From the NCBI GenBank assembly GCA_015680685.1, contig MNCI01022611.1, forward strand, positions 1,520,645-1,584,644: a stretch of 64,000 bases of DNA. Direction: 5' to 3'. Position numbers and translations under genes: made by a program. Positions 48,050-59,155 of this stretch are shown here, piece after piece (the stretch's first letter is position 1; each line of letters begins with the position of its first letter). The DNA is from Gnetum montanum. Lineage: Eukaryota; Streptophyta; Gnetopsida; Gnetales; Gnetaceae. The notes below the pieces were generated by a model, which worked only from the letters and a program-made list of their open reading frames with translations, was not told where the DNA came from and ran no database searches.

Positions 48050-48760
48050 TGCATCATAAGAGAGTTGTGATGAAATTGCCCTAGTTCATCCATGCCTATG
48101 ACATATGTTCATGTTAGGCTCTTAGTCGGTTCTATGCAAAGTGTGCTACTCTTAGAATTAGCGGTCAATCACTAGGTACCCTCTTGTTTTGTGGATGTTG
48201 CATAAATACACCTTTGAATTTCTTCTTCTTGTGCACATTGCTTACATGCAAAGATAGATGCTTGTTTGATAGCCCAAAGTTTCTACACACAATTGCACCC
48301 TGTATCACTGTACACAATGCATGAAACTTGCTTTTTCTCAATCTTTGCAAAGGCATTTTCTTTGGATATTTATAGGGAAAGATATCTAATGCCCATTCTT
48401 GCATCAATAGTGCTAAGCCATTCCCTTTCCATGATGATTGGAAAATCCCCTTTGTAGTTCTCCACTTTGATCATTAGGCAATTGGTAGGATAAGACTACC
48501 CACAGATAATGGTCATAGTGTCTTCTACTAGTCTTAATGGAGTAGTGATAAACTAGTCTACCAACTCTAATCTAATATTTCTCTTCTTTAAAGGAGGTAG
48601 GTTCCATGAAGTATACATCTCATGGAAGATCAAGTTGATGCTAGAACCTGAGTCAAGAAGAGCTTTGCATAGTTCATTCCCAAAAATTTGCAAATAAATC
48701 AAAGGACTTCTAGGATCTACTAACTTCCTAGGAAGGTTTTTAACATGGATCTAATTTGAT
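48050..48760 (-). pseudogene. pol: Decayed protease region of element C
   Basis: Aligns with B 21000-21700. Upstream of the flap, minus-strand sequence near 48665-48630 contains the active-site loop in the same context as B (a 'KALLDSGSS'-type block). Reading 48407-48165 is the C-terminal continuation (ALDIFPYKYPKKMPLQ region) partly out of frame. Weak but collinear with B. Confidence 0.6.
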
Positions 48761-51312
48761 ATAGCATGAATAAGCATAACAATATAAATCCTAGGTGATG
48801 TTTGGTTTGAAGGAGACTTGAAGGAATTTGATATAGAGGAAAACAAGGGAATAGGGTTGTCAACTACATGTTTATTTGAGGGCTTAAGTGGATTGCATGG
48901 TTGAAAGAAATATTGTTTCTTTGATCAAGTATCCAAACCACTTGGTTGATTAACCAATTGCAGGTTAACGACCCTAGTAGCATTGCATTATTGCAATTGA
49001 GCTAGTAGTTCACCTTGCATAGGTGGAGTAGGTGGTAGCTATGTGGTTGGAGGAGGAAGATGTGTAGGAACAAGGGGAGGATAAGGGAAAAAGGTGCTAT
49101 CCCTTCATACATGTGGAGAATGAGTTTGATATTAATCAGAAGGATGGTAGTGAGATTGGAAAGTAGAAACATATCTAGAGGAGTCATGTAGAGACAAGGA
49201 TTGCTAAATGTAGTACCCATATGGATTAGGTTCTCTATAAGGGTATTTTTGCCTTAGTGGTACCAACATCCATGATTGTGGTTGTTGCCACTATTGATAT
49301 TACTCATATGGTTGCGATAGAGCTCCTCTTGGATATTATGGTTATTGTTGGTAGAACTACCTAGAATTGCCTTAAGGATGAGGCAATTTTCTAGATGTTT
49401 GCCTTTGTGTTAGTCATGGATTTAAAGAATATACCCCAAACTCCTATAAGTGTGAAACTATAGGGCAACATCCCTTAGGATGTTCATACTGGTAGATGTC
49501 ACACCCACAATCATCATTTAATTTTCTTCCAACAACTTTTCTATTGCAGCAATCTTACCTTTACCTCTTTGATAGGTATGTTCAACTTCCTTGCACCTCC
49601 TATGCTCATGATCACTATCTTGTTCTTTAGACTCTTTAGCAATTTTTACGACAACTTGAAATCTGCTATTCATGGAGTCCCATAATTGATCAAACTTGGC
49701 TATAATTTTAGATTGAAATTTTTGGAGTGGAAAGGTTTTCATAGCCACCATATCATCAGGTGTAGATTCTTCCTGACTATCATTGAATTGAACCTTCCTC
49801 TTGGGAATGGAAGGATTGTAGTTATATTCTTTTGCACTTTCTCTTTTTCTTAATTCATCCTCCTCTTTAGTTACCTATTAGATTAGTCTTTGTATCTAAT
49901 GGACACTTAATTTTGACAGTCACTCTTGGGCATAGACATCAAGGGTTCTCCTCATTTTTTATTGAAGCTTGTCTACAATGTGGTGAAGTTGATCTAATTG
50001 AAAATGACCATGGCCAAGACATTTGTGCATTAAGGAATAGTATCGATTGATGGTGGCATCCAAGGGTTTGTGTGTTCCTTGTTTCCATCCTTGAATTTTC
50101 CTTCTCAAGTTGGACACTCTAGAGTACGTTTAATGTTTATCATTAAACAATTCAAGCATGGTACATGATTGTCTGATAGATTCTAGCTCTAAGGACTAGT
50201 ACTAGTTCTCTACTTCTTTGATGAGTTTCCTTGAGAACAACTTAAGTTTTTGCCACTTATTCTCTATGTTCTACAAGGCACATGCATCTTGAAAATGTTG
50301 GAGATGATTTAGTAGATCAAATTTATATCCCCCTTTGAATCAAGGAATATTGTTCATGTCTAGCCTTTTAATTCAACTATCCTTCACATGCCTTGTTGGA
50401 ATTTGTATTGCCTCTACAATATTGATCATACTTTGGGTAGCAAGAAAAGGCTCATTGAGACCATGATTATGGTGCCTATGATGCCCTGTACTAGCCATTA
50501 ATTCATAGTGATGTTCCTCTATTGAATATTTACATCCTTGATCATGCCTTACCTAACAATCCCTTGGATCATTTTGGTCCTGTCGATCATTTTGGTCACC
50601 TCCATTACAGTCTTGCCTCTTGTGGTTATGGTTAGAGCTAGGAGAAGAAAACAAAGATGATGATGAAGGTGAAGAAGAAGGAGGACTAGCATCATCATAG
50701 TGCCTACTACCCCCTCTTCAGTGATTGTGACCATGATCACAATCTTATTTCTTGTCTACATCCTTATCTTGACTTGCCCCTTTAGATCCTTCTTTGTCAT
50801 TGGATCCATTCTTACCAAAACTAGAATTATAAATCATGGACTACAATTTTTGGTTTTAACCTCCATCATCAAATTCAGAGAGAGGAATTTCACTAAATGG
50901 AAAACACCCAGACATCTTTTTGATACAACAAGAATAAAAAATCATTAAATCCTTTTCCCTTTGAAAATTCATGACATTTTTCTAATTGGAGATCTCAAAA
51001 ACATTGTGGCTTAGTGGGACAATAATCCTTGGCATCATTGTATTGCACAACATATGTAGCATGAAGTTCCTAGAGACCCTGTTGTATAAGCATTTATTGG
51101 AGCACTACAAGAATGGATTAGTCAGGTAGCAACACAATGTTTCCCTTCATGTTATGCCACCATAGTTGTTCATCCTAATGTAAGATGAAGGTGAAATTGG
51201 ATACATACTCATTAGGATCAAAATATACCATTTGATATTGTTGAGGCACCAGCTAATGAGCTCCATCAGACTTGGGCAAAGAAGCACTCCTATGAGAAGA
51301 TGAAATTTTCAA
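48760..51312 (-). pseudogene. gag: Decayed gag of element C
   Basis: The N-terminal block near 51310-51180 (ISSSHRSASLPKSDGAH, then LVPQQYQMVY) matches B's gag start. The core is broken between 50400 and 49700; 49751-49518 is a readable piece containing FQSKIIAKFDQLWDSMNSRF. A zinc-knuckle remnant (CDIYQYEHPKGCCP) lies near 49500-49450, with the second Cys of the CX2C pair replaced by Tyr as in B. Readings at 50740-50549 and 49220-49002 are low-complexity parts of the Pro/His-rich region. Confidence 0.7.
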
Positions 51313-51445
51313 TTAGATGATGAAAATGTAGTATGATTTTAAATTTTGTTGTAGTATTTGTAAAATATGATATGACACCAAGGTTCATTCCAATGATTTT
51401 GAATGATTTCCACTAAATCCTAGATAGTGCACGAAACAACCAAAA

Positions 51446-51465
51446 GGTCCCCAGTAACAATGCCA
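51446..51465 (-). promoter_or_regulatory. Primer binding site of element C, tRNA-Asp type, decayed
   Basis: Minus strand TGGCATTGTTACTGGGGACC, one base inside the 5' LTR. It differs from the tRNA-Asp complement mainly by C-to-T and G-to-A changes. Confidence 0.82.
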
Positions 51466-51466
51466 A

Positions 51467-52299
51467 TGATGAGTGGCAAGGTACATATACAAACAACCAT
51501 ACTAATCACTAAGGTGTTCACGCATGATTTGGTCAAATTTCATGGACCTATATTTCTTTAGTGCACTAGTTCCTCTAGGAATTTAAATGGGCATTGAGAA
51601 CATTTGTTGTCTTTCCAACTACATTTATGAAGCTCAAGGATATGGTTTAAGTGTAACTGAAGTACATGATTTTTCTCATTTTATGTTTTATAAGTTTAGT
51701 CACCTAAAATAAGGATGAAAGTTAGAGTAGTTTAAGATTTAATTTTTTCACTACCTAGCTAGCCTAACACAAGTACTCATCCCACTTTCTTGGACACATC
51801 CTGAACACATATAGCACTATTCGGCTAGCAAATGTTAAGCGTTGCTAGGTTACCAAGCACTATATGTATTCTTGAAGTAGTCATGCTTGTGTTCATCAAT
51901 AATTGAAAATTAATTACTTAATTTAAATGCATTAAAGTAAAGTGCATGAAAATAAAGTGCATTAAAGGAAACATTAATCTATTCTCAATGTTGTAAGGAT
52001 TATCAAAAGGGTTCATTTTTATTCCTATCACACTACTATGCTCAGGTACATCAGTTTTCAAAAAAAGATCTATACATACTTAGAATCTTGTTGTAGGCAC
52101 TTATAAAAATATTCTAACCCTAGAGAAAAAAATTATAAGAGCTTTGCTAACTACGAAAAAAATAGATCTTCCAAATTTTGAGTCTAAGTGCTATATTTAT
52201 AGGCTGGCATATACCCTGCGATATTGGATATCTGATAACACATCTTGGGCTCCAACATTGGATACCCAATATTGGATCATGCAAAAACATGATTCATAA
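51467..52299 (-). repeat. 5' LTR of element C (833 bp)
   Basis: In plus orientation TGATGAGTGGCAAGG to GATTCATAA. TATA on the minus strand at 52193-52201. U3 (52202-52299) holds AATATTGGGTATCCAATGTT and CAGATATCCAATATCG, palindromic pieces also present in the 3' LTR. The target duplication GATAG follows at 52300-52304. Confidence 0.9.
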
Positions 52300-52304
52300 G
52301 ATAG

Positions 52305-52559
52305 CCATAAAGAATAATGGCTGAAAAGAGAATCCAAAAATAAAAGTAAAATTGATAACATATAATGTGCTGGTAAGATCCCTAGCTAGTGAAGGATAAC
52401 ATCTGCTATGTCCACCTTAGGCCTTAGATTGACATGAGTATGAATATCCACACATCTTAGTAGAGTTACAAGATTTGAATTGAGTTTATAAGAGATCATT
52501 TTTGAAATTTCAAAAATTCAAATCATGGAAAAGAAAGAATATCAAGATTTTAGAGAAGT
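52305..52559 (+). pseudogene. CCR4-like EEP fragment of element F, 5' part
   Basis: The plus strand reads VKLITYNVLVRSLASEG (from about 52352), then HEYEYPHILVELQDLN, matching the captured fragment in E (MKVATYNVLARSLVSE, then HKYQYPCILVELKDLD). A stretch of about 200 bases present in E (the 'LQEV' block and what follows) is deleted near 52490. The segment ends at the GAAGT where element E inserted and continues at 59731. Upstream it joins 42912 across element C. See 55601-56383 for the family call. Confidence 0.72.
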
Positions 52560-53128
52560 TGTGACATCTTGTCCCTGGATGTCATGGCAAACATCAAATA
52601 TAAGATATATTAGACATTATGCATATGAACAAAACCGACCAAATGCAAAATATAAGTGATATTCAGCATTATGTATAAAGAAAATGATAGCAAAAATGTA
52701 GAAAAAATAAAAGAATGCTTTATTGATATGGAAAAGTGTATCTAGATCATATCCTTAGAGTGTTCCTTAGGGTTTTCTTCCTTTGGCATCTATCCCTTAG
52801 AGGCAATCTAGCACTGCCACTATGATTAGGTCTATAACTTGGTTAAAAGGAATGGCCATTTCATCCTATCCCACTTCACCTGGCTCCTATTACTCACCTC
52901 TCTAGGTTTTGCAACTCCATGCTAATGTAACCTCTAACCCTAGGTATAAATGCCTTAGGTAAATTCCCCAAAGGTTACCTCAAAAGACATGTCCATTATT
53001 ACAACATGCCCTTTTGGGTCTTAATCACAACTACCTTTTTAGGTCTTGTTAAGATAATAATAACATTTGTTATGAAGAGACTCCATCTTCATTAGGCAAC
53101 CACATCCTTTGGGAATGGGGATGTGATA
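52560..53128 (-). repeat. 3' LTR of element E (569 bp)
   Basis: In plus orientation TGTGACATC to GATGTGATA. So on the minus strand it starts TATCACATCC rather than TG. A polyadenylation signal AATAAA (minus) is at 52719-52724. A TATA-like TTTATACC lies near 52945 (minus). Pair of 59156-59730. Confidence 0.9.
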
Positions 53129-53132
53129 ATCT

Positions 53133-53142
53133 ACCCCCCTTA
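53133..53142 (-). promoter_or_regulatory. Polypurine tract of element E
   Basis: Minus strand AAGGGGGGTA, four bases before the 3' LTR. It fixes the direction of E. Confidence 0.82.
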
Positions 53143-53144
53143 GG

Positions 53145-53957
53145 TTTTGTTTGTCCTCAAATGAATCCATGTTCTTTATCTTTTTCTTGCTCCAATGCTT
53201 TCTTTCATGATTCTATGCTTCAATAATTTGATTTCTCCTTTGAACTTGAAGTTATTTCTTGCTTATTCTGCAAACAAAATATATGTGAGAAAAATATAAG
53301 GAAAATTAAATATTACTTTCTTGATACTTACTTTGTTTTCCAAGATAATGATAAGAAGTGAATTAAAAATCTACCAACTACAATCACTAGTTCTAACTAG
53401 GGTTACATAATGTGCAACTCGTATCTGGTTATCCAAGTGAAGGCAGGGCAAATTCTTTATTTCCAACTTGCATTTCCTTAGATATTTTATTAATCTAATT
53501 GAAATATAAATTAAAAAATGAATAATATAATAAGATCATCAAATAAAATTAAGAGTGAGATACTTCTTGATCTTGATGGGAGTAACTGTAATTCTAGCAT
53601 AAGTGGTATATGATCATATGGTCTTATTCATGATGGCAAGGCTTAATCTTGATTCTTCTCAACTTCTTATTTAGAAATCAACTCTAGTAACTTGATAACT
53701 TGAAAGAATCAAACATCATACCAAATATAATCCAAAGTTTCAATGAAGAATGCTGTTGATCCATCTTCATTAATCACTGCAGAATAGTTTGCAAACTATG
53801 GTTCTTGATGGGTGCTACCCATCAACATCATCTGTTCCTAAATTCTAGAGTCCGATTTATCTACTGAGGATTCAAAGTAACCAAAATATATACTGGCTAA
53901 TGGAATTGCATGCTGAATTAATGGAAACATCATTTTCAAATTAAGTTCATATTTTTA
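53145..53957 (-). other. 3' interior of element E, shared with F
   Basis: Non-coding. Aligns inverted with F 60040-60845 along its length, for example GTGGTATATGATCATATGGT (from 53605) with the inverse at 60359-60340. Both copies end at the polypurine region. Confidence 0.78.
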
Positions 53958-54349
53958 GTGACTGACAAAATTGGTTTCTGGAGACACCAAGAGGTTGCTG
54001 GATAAAACAGAAGTGGGGTGCCCTTAACGATTTGATCAATCAGATAGGGACTTAATCGGTTTAACTTAACCTTACATGAACATTATTTCTATTGCAAGAT
54101 ACGCGAGGTAAAATAAATAATCAATAAATGCAGGAATGAAGAAAATAATGCCTGACAGTGATAACAATAAAGAGATAATAGAATAAACTAGGGTAAGGAA
54201 ATGCACCACCACAAAGTCGCAGGTTCAATTCTTTATCTTGTTTGAAAATGTATAACAAGTTGTACAACGTTGGAGGTAGATAGAGAGTTCAAGGGTAACC
54301 AGAACACTTAAAATACCTCAATTATGCTTTTGAATGTGAACTTAAAAGC

Positions 54350-54602
54350 CAACTAAGCAGAGATGTCAACTCTTTGGATGAGAAATGCCAACCAGAAGAG
54401 CCAACCAGTGTAAAATGCCAACAAGCCAACCACTCTTGTTAATGCAAAAGTGCCAATTATTTGAGTCAAAAAGCCAACCATAAAGAAAATCCAACACGCA
54501 AATATGCCAATGCAAAAAGCCAACAAAAATTGCCAACCTGAAAGTGCTAATGCCAAAAATGCCAACAATGCCAATCTTGCCAACACCGAAAAATGCCAAC
54601 CC
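54350..54602. repeat. TGCCAAC-rich tract
   Basis: GCCAA occurs about 16 times in 250 bases, often as TGCCAACC or AAGCCAAC, at irregular spacing. Two overlapping minus-strand readings of 77 codons with Leu/Phe/Trp-rich, membrane-like sequence arise only from the repeat (GTTGGCA gives Val-Gly or Leu-Ala in the two frames). Confidence 0.75.
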
Positions 54603-54824
54603 TTTTAAGCATTATTCGCTAGCAGATTTATAGGGTCAGTAGTAGGTAAGAAATGTGATTTATGTGCCACATGTCTTGGACCCCACAAGATGCTGATGTT
54701 CCCATGCTTTGTAGACGTGCGATGTTGATCGTGAACTTACTATGTTGCAACCATGTTGTTGAAATTGGAGATGCTAGAATTCGGTGTGCTAATAATGTAA
54801 CTGAGAAATGAAGCACATTGAAGT

Positions 54825-55370
54825 AGCATAGTTGCATGCTATGCTATGCTACGCTATGTAGAATAGCACATTGACGTAGCATAGCTGCTTGCTACACTAT
54901 GCTATGCTATATCACGCAGCACAATGTAGCCACCGGTTTAAATAGAAAACTTGCGTTGGAGTCACTAACTTTTGCTGAAGGTCTTGGTGCATGTCAAGCT
55001 AACATTTGGAGCATTTTTATTGATGCGCATCTTTGCTACGCTATGCTACGCTACATAGCATAGTAGCCAATGTAACTTGCATTTCTATCAAAACTGTGGG
55101 ATTTCACGAGAAAACTTTGCTTGTGGTCCAAGAGCTAATTGAGACAAAGTAGTCTTGGAAGCCAAAATGTTGTTGGATGCAGCCTTTTTGCTGAAACGGC
55201 TTGTCAAGGGAGTCTTTGCGTGTTTTACCTTTGCTATGCTATGCTATGCTATGTAGCATAGCATAGCGTAGCATCCTCTTGTGTGAACATCTTGACAAAA
55301 CTTGTATTCAGGCACTTGTTTGATTTTTCGAAGGCCTGCTACACTACGCGGTGTAGCGTAATGTAGTAGA
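54825..55370. repeat. Four clusters of GCTAT/ATAGC palindromic repeats
   Basis: Clusters at 54825-54925, 55030-55066, 55230-55276 and 55336-55370 are built of the pentamers GCTAT, GCTAC and their complements. In the third, a TGCTATGCTATGCTATG arm (55231 onward) faces CATAGCATAGCGTAGCA across a short centre, giving a hairpin stem of about 17-20 bp. CpG-bearing GCTACG forms alternate with GCTATG forms, suggesting an ancestral GCTACG unit. The 100-200-base gaps between clusters are not repetitive. Confidence 0.8.
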
Positions 55371-55600
55371 CGTCTCTACTAGAAAACTTGCTGAACTATT
55401 TTGTCCATCCTGAACACCATCAACAACTCCTAGCATGGCTTCTGAGTAGATTGTCAGCCAAGTGAATTGCCTAGGTGGGCAGGCCAGAGAGTCCATCGGG
55501 CCTATCAACTCTAGAGGTAGAAAACTTGCTAAACTGAATAGTCTAACCTTAGTGCCTACTACCAAACTGTCATGAGGCTACACTTGTGGAAATGCTTGCC

Positions 55601-56383
55601 TCAGTTCCAAGACCCTGGTGAAGCAAGAGAGCCTTGAAATTTTATAGATCCATAGTTTAGAAATTGATAAATAGTGCTTCCAACTTTGGCATTGAAGTAT
55701 CCACAAAGAATAAATGAAACTAGATCAGTACAACTTAGGAATAACTTCTTCTTCCAACTTTCTTCTATTTGCTTAATCAAGTATGCTCCTTGACAAAGTA
55801 TAACATCTGAACATGTTGGTTTGGCAATTAAATGTATGTTAACCATGCATAAACATCTTCCTAATAGATGAACTTTTAGAATCACTACTAGGGCTATGTG
55901 ATTTTTCTGAAATCTTGACTATTCTTTCTTTCCCATCGCTTGAGGTTCTAGAAATTTAAAAATCATATTTTCTAAACTCCATTCAAATCTTTGTACCAAT
56001 TCAAACTTGGATTTTTTATAAAAGATTGCACAATCATCCATCATGTAATTTCTACAATATGCTAATCTACACGGCTCAAAAGAACTTCCACAAGAACCTT
56101 TTCTCTTATAAATACCTCTGTATCCCATCTTTTCCAAATCTAGTTGGAATTGATATAGAATTTCTGATGGTAAGACTTCTTGTAATCACAAAAAATTAGC
56201 ATCCAAATCTTTTAACTCTACTAAGATGCAAGGGTATTGATATTTGTGCCAATCCAAGGCCCATGATGGACATAGCGAATATTGTTTCTCACTCACTAGA
56301 GATCTTGCAAGTACGTTGTATGTTGCAACTTTCATTCTTATTCTTGGATTCTTGTCTAGATAATTTCTCTTCATGAGTATCAT
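55601..56383 (-). pseudogene. CCR4-type EEP nuclease fragment captured by element E
   Basis: One minus-strand frame runs 261 codons from 56383 to 55601 with only two internal stops (TGA at 56188-56186, TAG at 55921-55919), no frameshift and no intron. Blocks: KVATYNVLARSLVSE (residues ~18-32), a YSLCPSWALDWHKYQYP block, then LQEV with the catalytic Glu after the TGA, MGYRGIYKRKGSCG, DDCAIFYKKSKFELV, then MVNIHLIAKPTC, and LCGYFNAKVGSTIYQFL. These follow the order of the exonuclease-endonuclease-phosphatase domain of CCR4-type deadenylases (TYNxLA, LQEV, DGCAIF, HL, GDFN). The catalytic GDFN is GYFN here; F reads GDFN. The final His block is missing. Known members shorten mRNA poly(A) tails; this copy could not. 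Confidence 0.8.
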
Positions 56384-56389
56384 ACTCCT

Positions 56390-57100
56390 TGTTGAAACAA
56401 GATTTTATGTCTCCATATTTTTTTGTCCTATGTTTTGATTATAGGATGGATTAATAAACCCTTTTCTTAACAGTTGAAGATTATTCTGTTTCTTAAACTA
56501 ATTCTCCAACTAATACATCAACTAATCATTAACTAATAAATCAACTAATAATCAACTACATCAACTAAATAACTATATTATCTATTTTTATAATTATATT
56601 ATCTAATTTTAGTAATATTTAATGACATCATATATTTTTAGTAATATTTAACTATATTATTTTTGATGACCTTTCTACCCCCTTGAGAACATTGACTTCG
56701 ATAGTGTAACTAATAATATGTCATAGTAATCTTAAGACTATTTGTGAGGGTTATGTATTAAATATTAAATCTTAAAAGGTTAAATTTATAATATTATTGA
56801 ATGATAGGATGCCTAAATAATGAATCTAACCTCACCATTGAGTTCAAAAGGGTGAGAATTATTAAAAATGATTATTCATATGTTGAAAATAGACATCGTA
56901 TGCTTGAGTGATGTTAAAATTAAAATTTTGAGGATCTCGAGGAGCTATATTAGGCAAGAAGTAAAAACTAATTTTTGGAGTTCCCTAGGATAGATTTGAC
57001 TTCACCATTATGTTCGGAAAATCTATAGGAAACAACTCTTCATTCATCAAAAAACACTTCTGAAATCAAAAGTTATGGCTTCTGGAGTCTAGGACATTTG
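56390..57100 (-). other. Element E interior between CCR4-like and 5S-like parts
   Basis: Non-coding; aligns with F 42246-42912 inverted. A run of related TAGTTGATT/ACTAATCAAC units lies near 56505-56580. Confidence 0.7.
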
Positions 57101-57103
57101 GTG

Positions 57104-57205
57104 GAAAAAACAAGACTTCCTGAGAGGTCATCCATCATAGTTCTACTCTAGAGAGTGTGTGCTTAATTATGAAATTTTTATCTCTAGTGCTACCACTACA
57201 CCAAA
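57104..57205 (-). ncRNA. 5S-rRNA-like segment in element E
   Basis: The minus strand has GTAGCACTA (57206 region), then AATTAAGCACACACTCT, GAGTAGAACTATGATGGATG and ACCTCTCAGGAAGTC, matching plant 5S rRNA block by block, with the middle of the 5' half shortened. It is more diverged than F's copy in the internal control region but keeps more of the 5' side. It lies upstream of the CCR4-like part in both elements. Confidence 0.65.
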
Positions 57206-57314
57206 TTTTAAATTTGGAAATTATTTTTACAAGTTTCTAATTTAAACTAATAGTATAATGATGAAAATTTGAATCTTCTATTTAATTGATAGGAATTTCA
57301 AATTTTTCTGTCAG

Positions 57315-57992
57315 TTAATAGAAAATTGAAAATTTTCCATCATATAATAGAGAATTTACCATTTCTTTTTGAATGGCAACAATGACCATAGTGACGTGTT
57401 GTTTCAAGGTTTGCATGATAGTGCTGGAGGCAGTGATGAGGGGTGTGAGATGTAGTGATGGGCAGCATGGGTGGTTATGATAGGCAACATGGGAGGTAGT
57501 GATGGGAAAAGTGAAAGGTGGTAGTGGATGGAGAAGAAGGTGGTGATGGGTGATGTGTGCAGTAGATAGTAGGCAAGTAGTAGGCGATAGTGGCAGATGT
57601 GGCATTGACAAGCGAGGTGATGTGGAGTGACATGGTTCAGAAGGGTGTGGTGCAGAATGACGTACTGCAAGTGGGTGTGGCATGACATGTTGTGGTGTGT
57701 TGTTGGTGTAGTAGGGTAGGGCTATGCAATGTAGTAGGGTGTAGTTGTTCAAGGCTACATAGTGCAACATAGTAGATTGCATAAGCGGCATAGGTAGTAG
57801 TGGCAATGTAGTAGCAACGAATGACAGTGCAGTAGTAACGAAAGGCAGTAATGGAAAGCAGTGGCAATGTGGGAGACAACGACTATGGGAATGGTAGTTG
57901 GCACGTGGGCATGGTGGCAGAGGCATGCAAGTGGGGAAAGCAAAGGCATGTGACATAGTTTTCTTTTGTTTACCCTTGGGGGCTAAACCCAA
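57315..57992 (-). other. CAC/CAT-rich low-complexity tract with a 225-codon open frame
   Basis: The minus strand stays open from 57992 to 57315, with three further long frames open at the same place. All encode His/Pro/Leu/Thr-rich sequence (e.g. PHPSEPCHSTSPRLSMPHLP). Simultaneous opening of several frames and the simple composition point to low-complexity DNA, not a gene. F has a similar CT-rich tract at 41090-41640. On the plus strand it is G-rich (GGTAGTGATGGG units). Confidence 0.6.
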
Positions 57993-59141
57993 GGGCCAGA
58001 TCTTGTTAGCTACAACCCTGCAACTAGTTGTGGCTAGCTACAACTGGCCATGGTCGACCATGTTTGGCCATAGGCACAACCAAAATTATTTTTATTTTTT
58101 ATATAATTATATTATATATATATTTTAAAATTATTTTTATATATTTCATTTTTTTAAAAAAAGATATTTAAGGCTATGGAGGGCCTGGGTTTGAACCCAC
58201 AACCTCCCAGTCATTTTTAAAAAATAATATATATATATATTTAATTAAATTTTTTTTGGGGCACGTGACTGAACCTGTGACCTCCCCCTCGATAAGTATA
58301 TTAAAAGCTTTTTTTAAAAAACTTTTTTTTATTATTTTATTTCACCTTGCCTTAGTGGTTAACATGGTGGTTTGGTCAATGATAGGCTAGGGGTTTAGCG
58401 TGGGTAAATGATAATTCTAGGTTGATTTTTGATCCTAAAATTTTGATTATTTTTTTCTTAAATAATAAAATAATAATTTAATATTATTGTAATGCACACA
58501 TAACAAAAAACTTTAAATGTCAATAGCTCCCAAACCGTAAATCTGATTAAGATGAAATTTGTACCATTGGAATCGTCTCAATGAGTACTACACATTGGAC
58601 ATAGTTTTTGGGTTAAAAAATGAAGTTGATTTTTCAATATTTAAAAGGACCAAACTAACCTATTTTGTTGGATTGACATTTCTAGGCTAACATATGGTAA
58701 CTTGGAATATTCTAGATTTCTTGGATAGTAAATTTCAACAAAATAAGATTAATTTAGGCCATAGTTACTAAGTTTCTGGAAAGAAATTTAACAATGACCC
58801 TAATCGACTATTAATTATAGTATTAATATAGGTAAGAGTTATCTAGATTGGTGTATCATTATATTACCAAAATCTCTTCTAATTGATGAAGCTTGATGAG
58901 GTATGATGAAGTCTTCATTAATTAATGATATTCATGAAAGAAATTTTGCTGGTTGTTGGGATCTAAATGGCTGATCAATTGTTTGTGAGGTTAATGGAAA
59001 GGTATCTTCTAACTTTCATCACAAACATATGGTACATCCAATGATGATCAATGGCTTTCCATGTGTTGTGGATTCAAGGTTCATCATTTGATTCATGTTG
59101 TAGTCAGTGCATGATTTTGAATGGTCCTTGGGTTGTGGTTT
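57993..59141 (-). other. Leader of element E, with tRNA-like motifs
   Basis: Non-coding. Two spaced motifs resemble the Pol III B box and neighbouring sequence: GGGTTTGAACCCACAACCTC (58170 onward) and the weaker GAACCTGTGACCTCC (58271-58285); CCTTGCCTTAGTGGTTAAC (58346-58364) resembles a tRNA D-arm. They could be a tRNA-derived SINE remnant. A hairpin CCCTTGGG...CCCAAGGG sits at 57973-57995. The part next to the primer site matches F's leader. Confidence 0.5.
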
Positions 59142-59153
59142 GCTTTGATACCA
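59142..59153 (-). promoter_or_regulatory. Primer binding site of element E
   Basis: Minus strand TGGTATCAAAGC, two bases inside the 5' LTR, matches the initiator tRNA-Met primer site (TGGTATCAGAGC) with one change. Confidence 0.88.
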
Positions 59154-59155
59154 AT

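Larger units (their letters stand above)
42913..52299 (-). mobile_element. Element C: Athila-like retrotransposon lacking the additional ORF (9.4 kb)
   Basis: LTRs 42913-43736 and 51467-52299 with a perfect 5-bp target duplication GATAG (42908-42912 and 52300-52304). The interior, read leftward, has a tRNA-Asp-type primer site, gag, protease, RT, RNase H, integrase and spacer. Compared with B it is about 3.6 kb shorter: homology jumps from B about 13360 to B about 17140, which removes the whole post-pol ORF. R-U5 is related to A and B, but U3 is different. All ORFs are broken. Confidence 0.92.
53957..55620 (-). repeat. 1.66-kb block in E that is absent from F, possible inserted element
   Basis: E and F align on both sides, but F has only a few bases here, so the block was gained by E or lost by F. 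It contains the TGCCAAC tract (54350-54602) and four TGCTA-type palindrome clusters (54825-55370). The reading 55565-55344 (73 codons) shows no known motif. A Pol III B-box-like GGTTCAATTC lies at 54232-54241. I could not define terminal repeats or a target duplication; a solo LTR or small non-autonomous element is possible. Confidence 0.55.

Noticed and set aside
54353-54599. Two 77-codon Leu/Phe/Trp-rich frames as membrane peptides
   Set aside because: They come from reading the TGCCAAC repeat in two frames.
54825-55370. CRISPR array
   Set aside because: Repeat units are pentamers in irregular clusters, with no constant spacer length; the DNA is plant-type.
55601-56383. A working host CCR4 gene
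   Set aside because: Lies between the LTRs of E, lacks the C-terminal His block, has two stops and GYFN in place of GDFN.
57315-57992. 225-codon frame as a host gene
   Set aside because: Simple His/Pro/Thr composition, four overlapping open frames and a position inside the leader of a retroelement.
58165-58290. A tRNA gene
   Set aside because: Only B-box-like and D-arm-like motifs in wrong order and spacing; no cloverleaf can be drawn.
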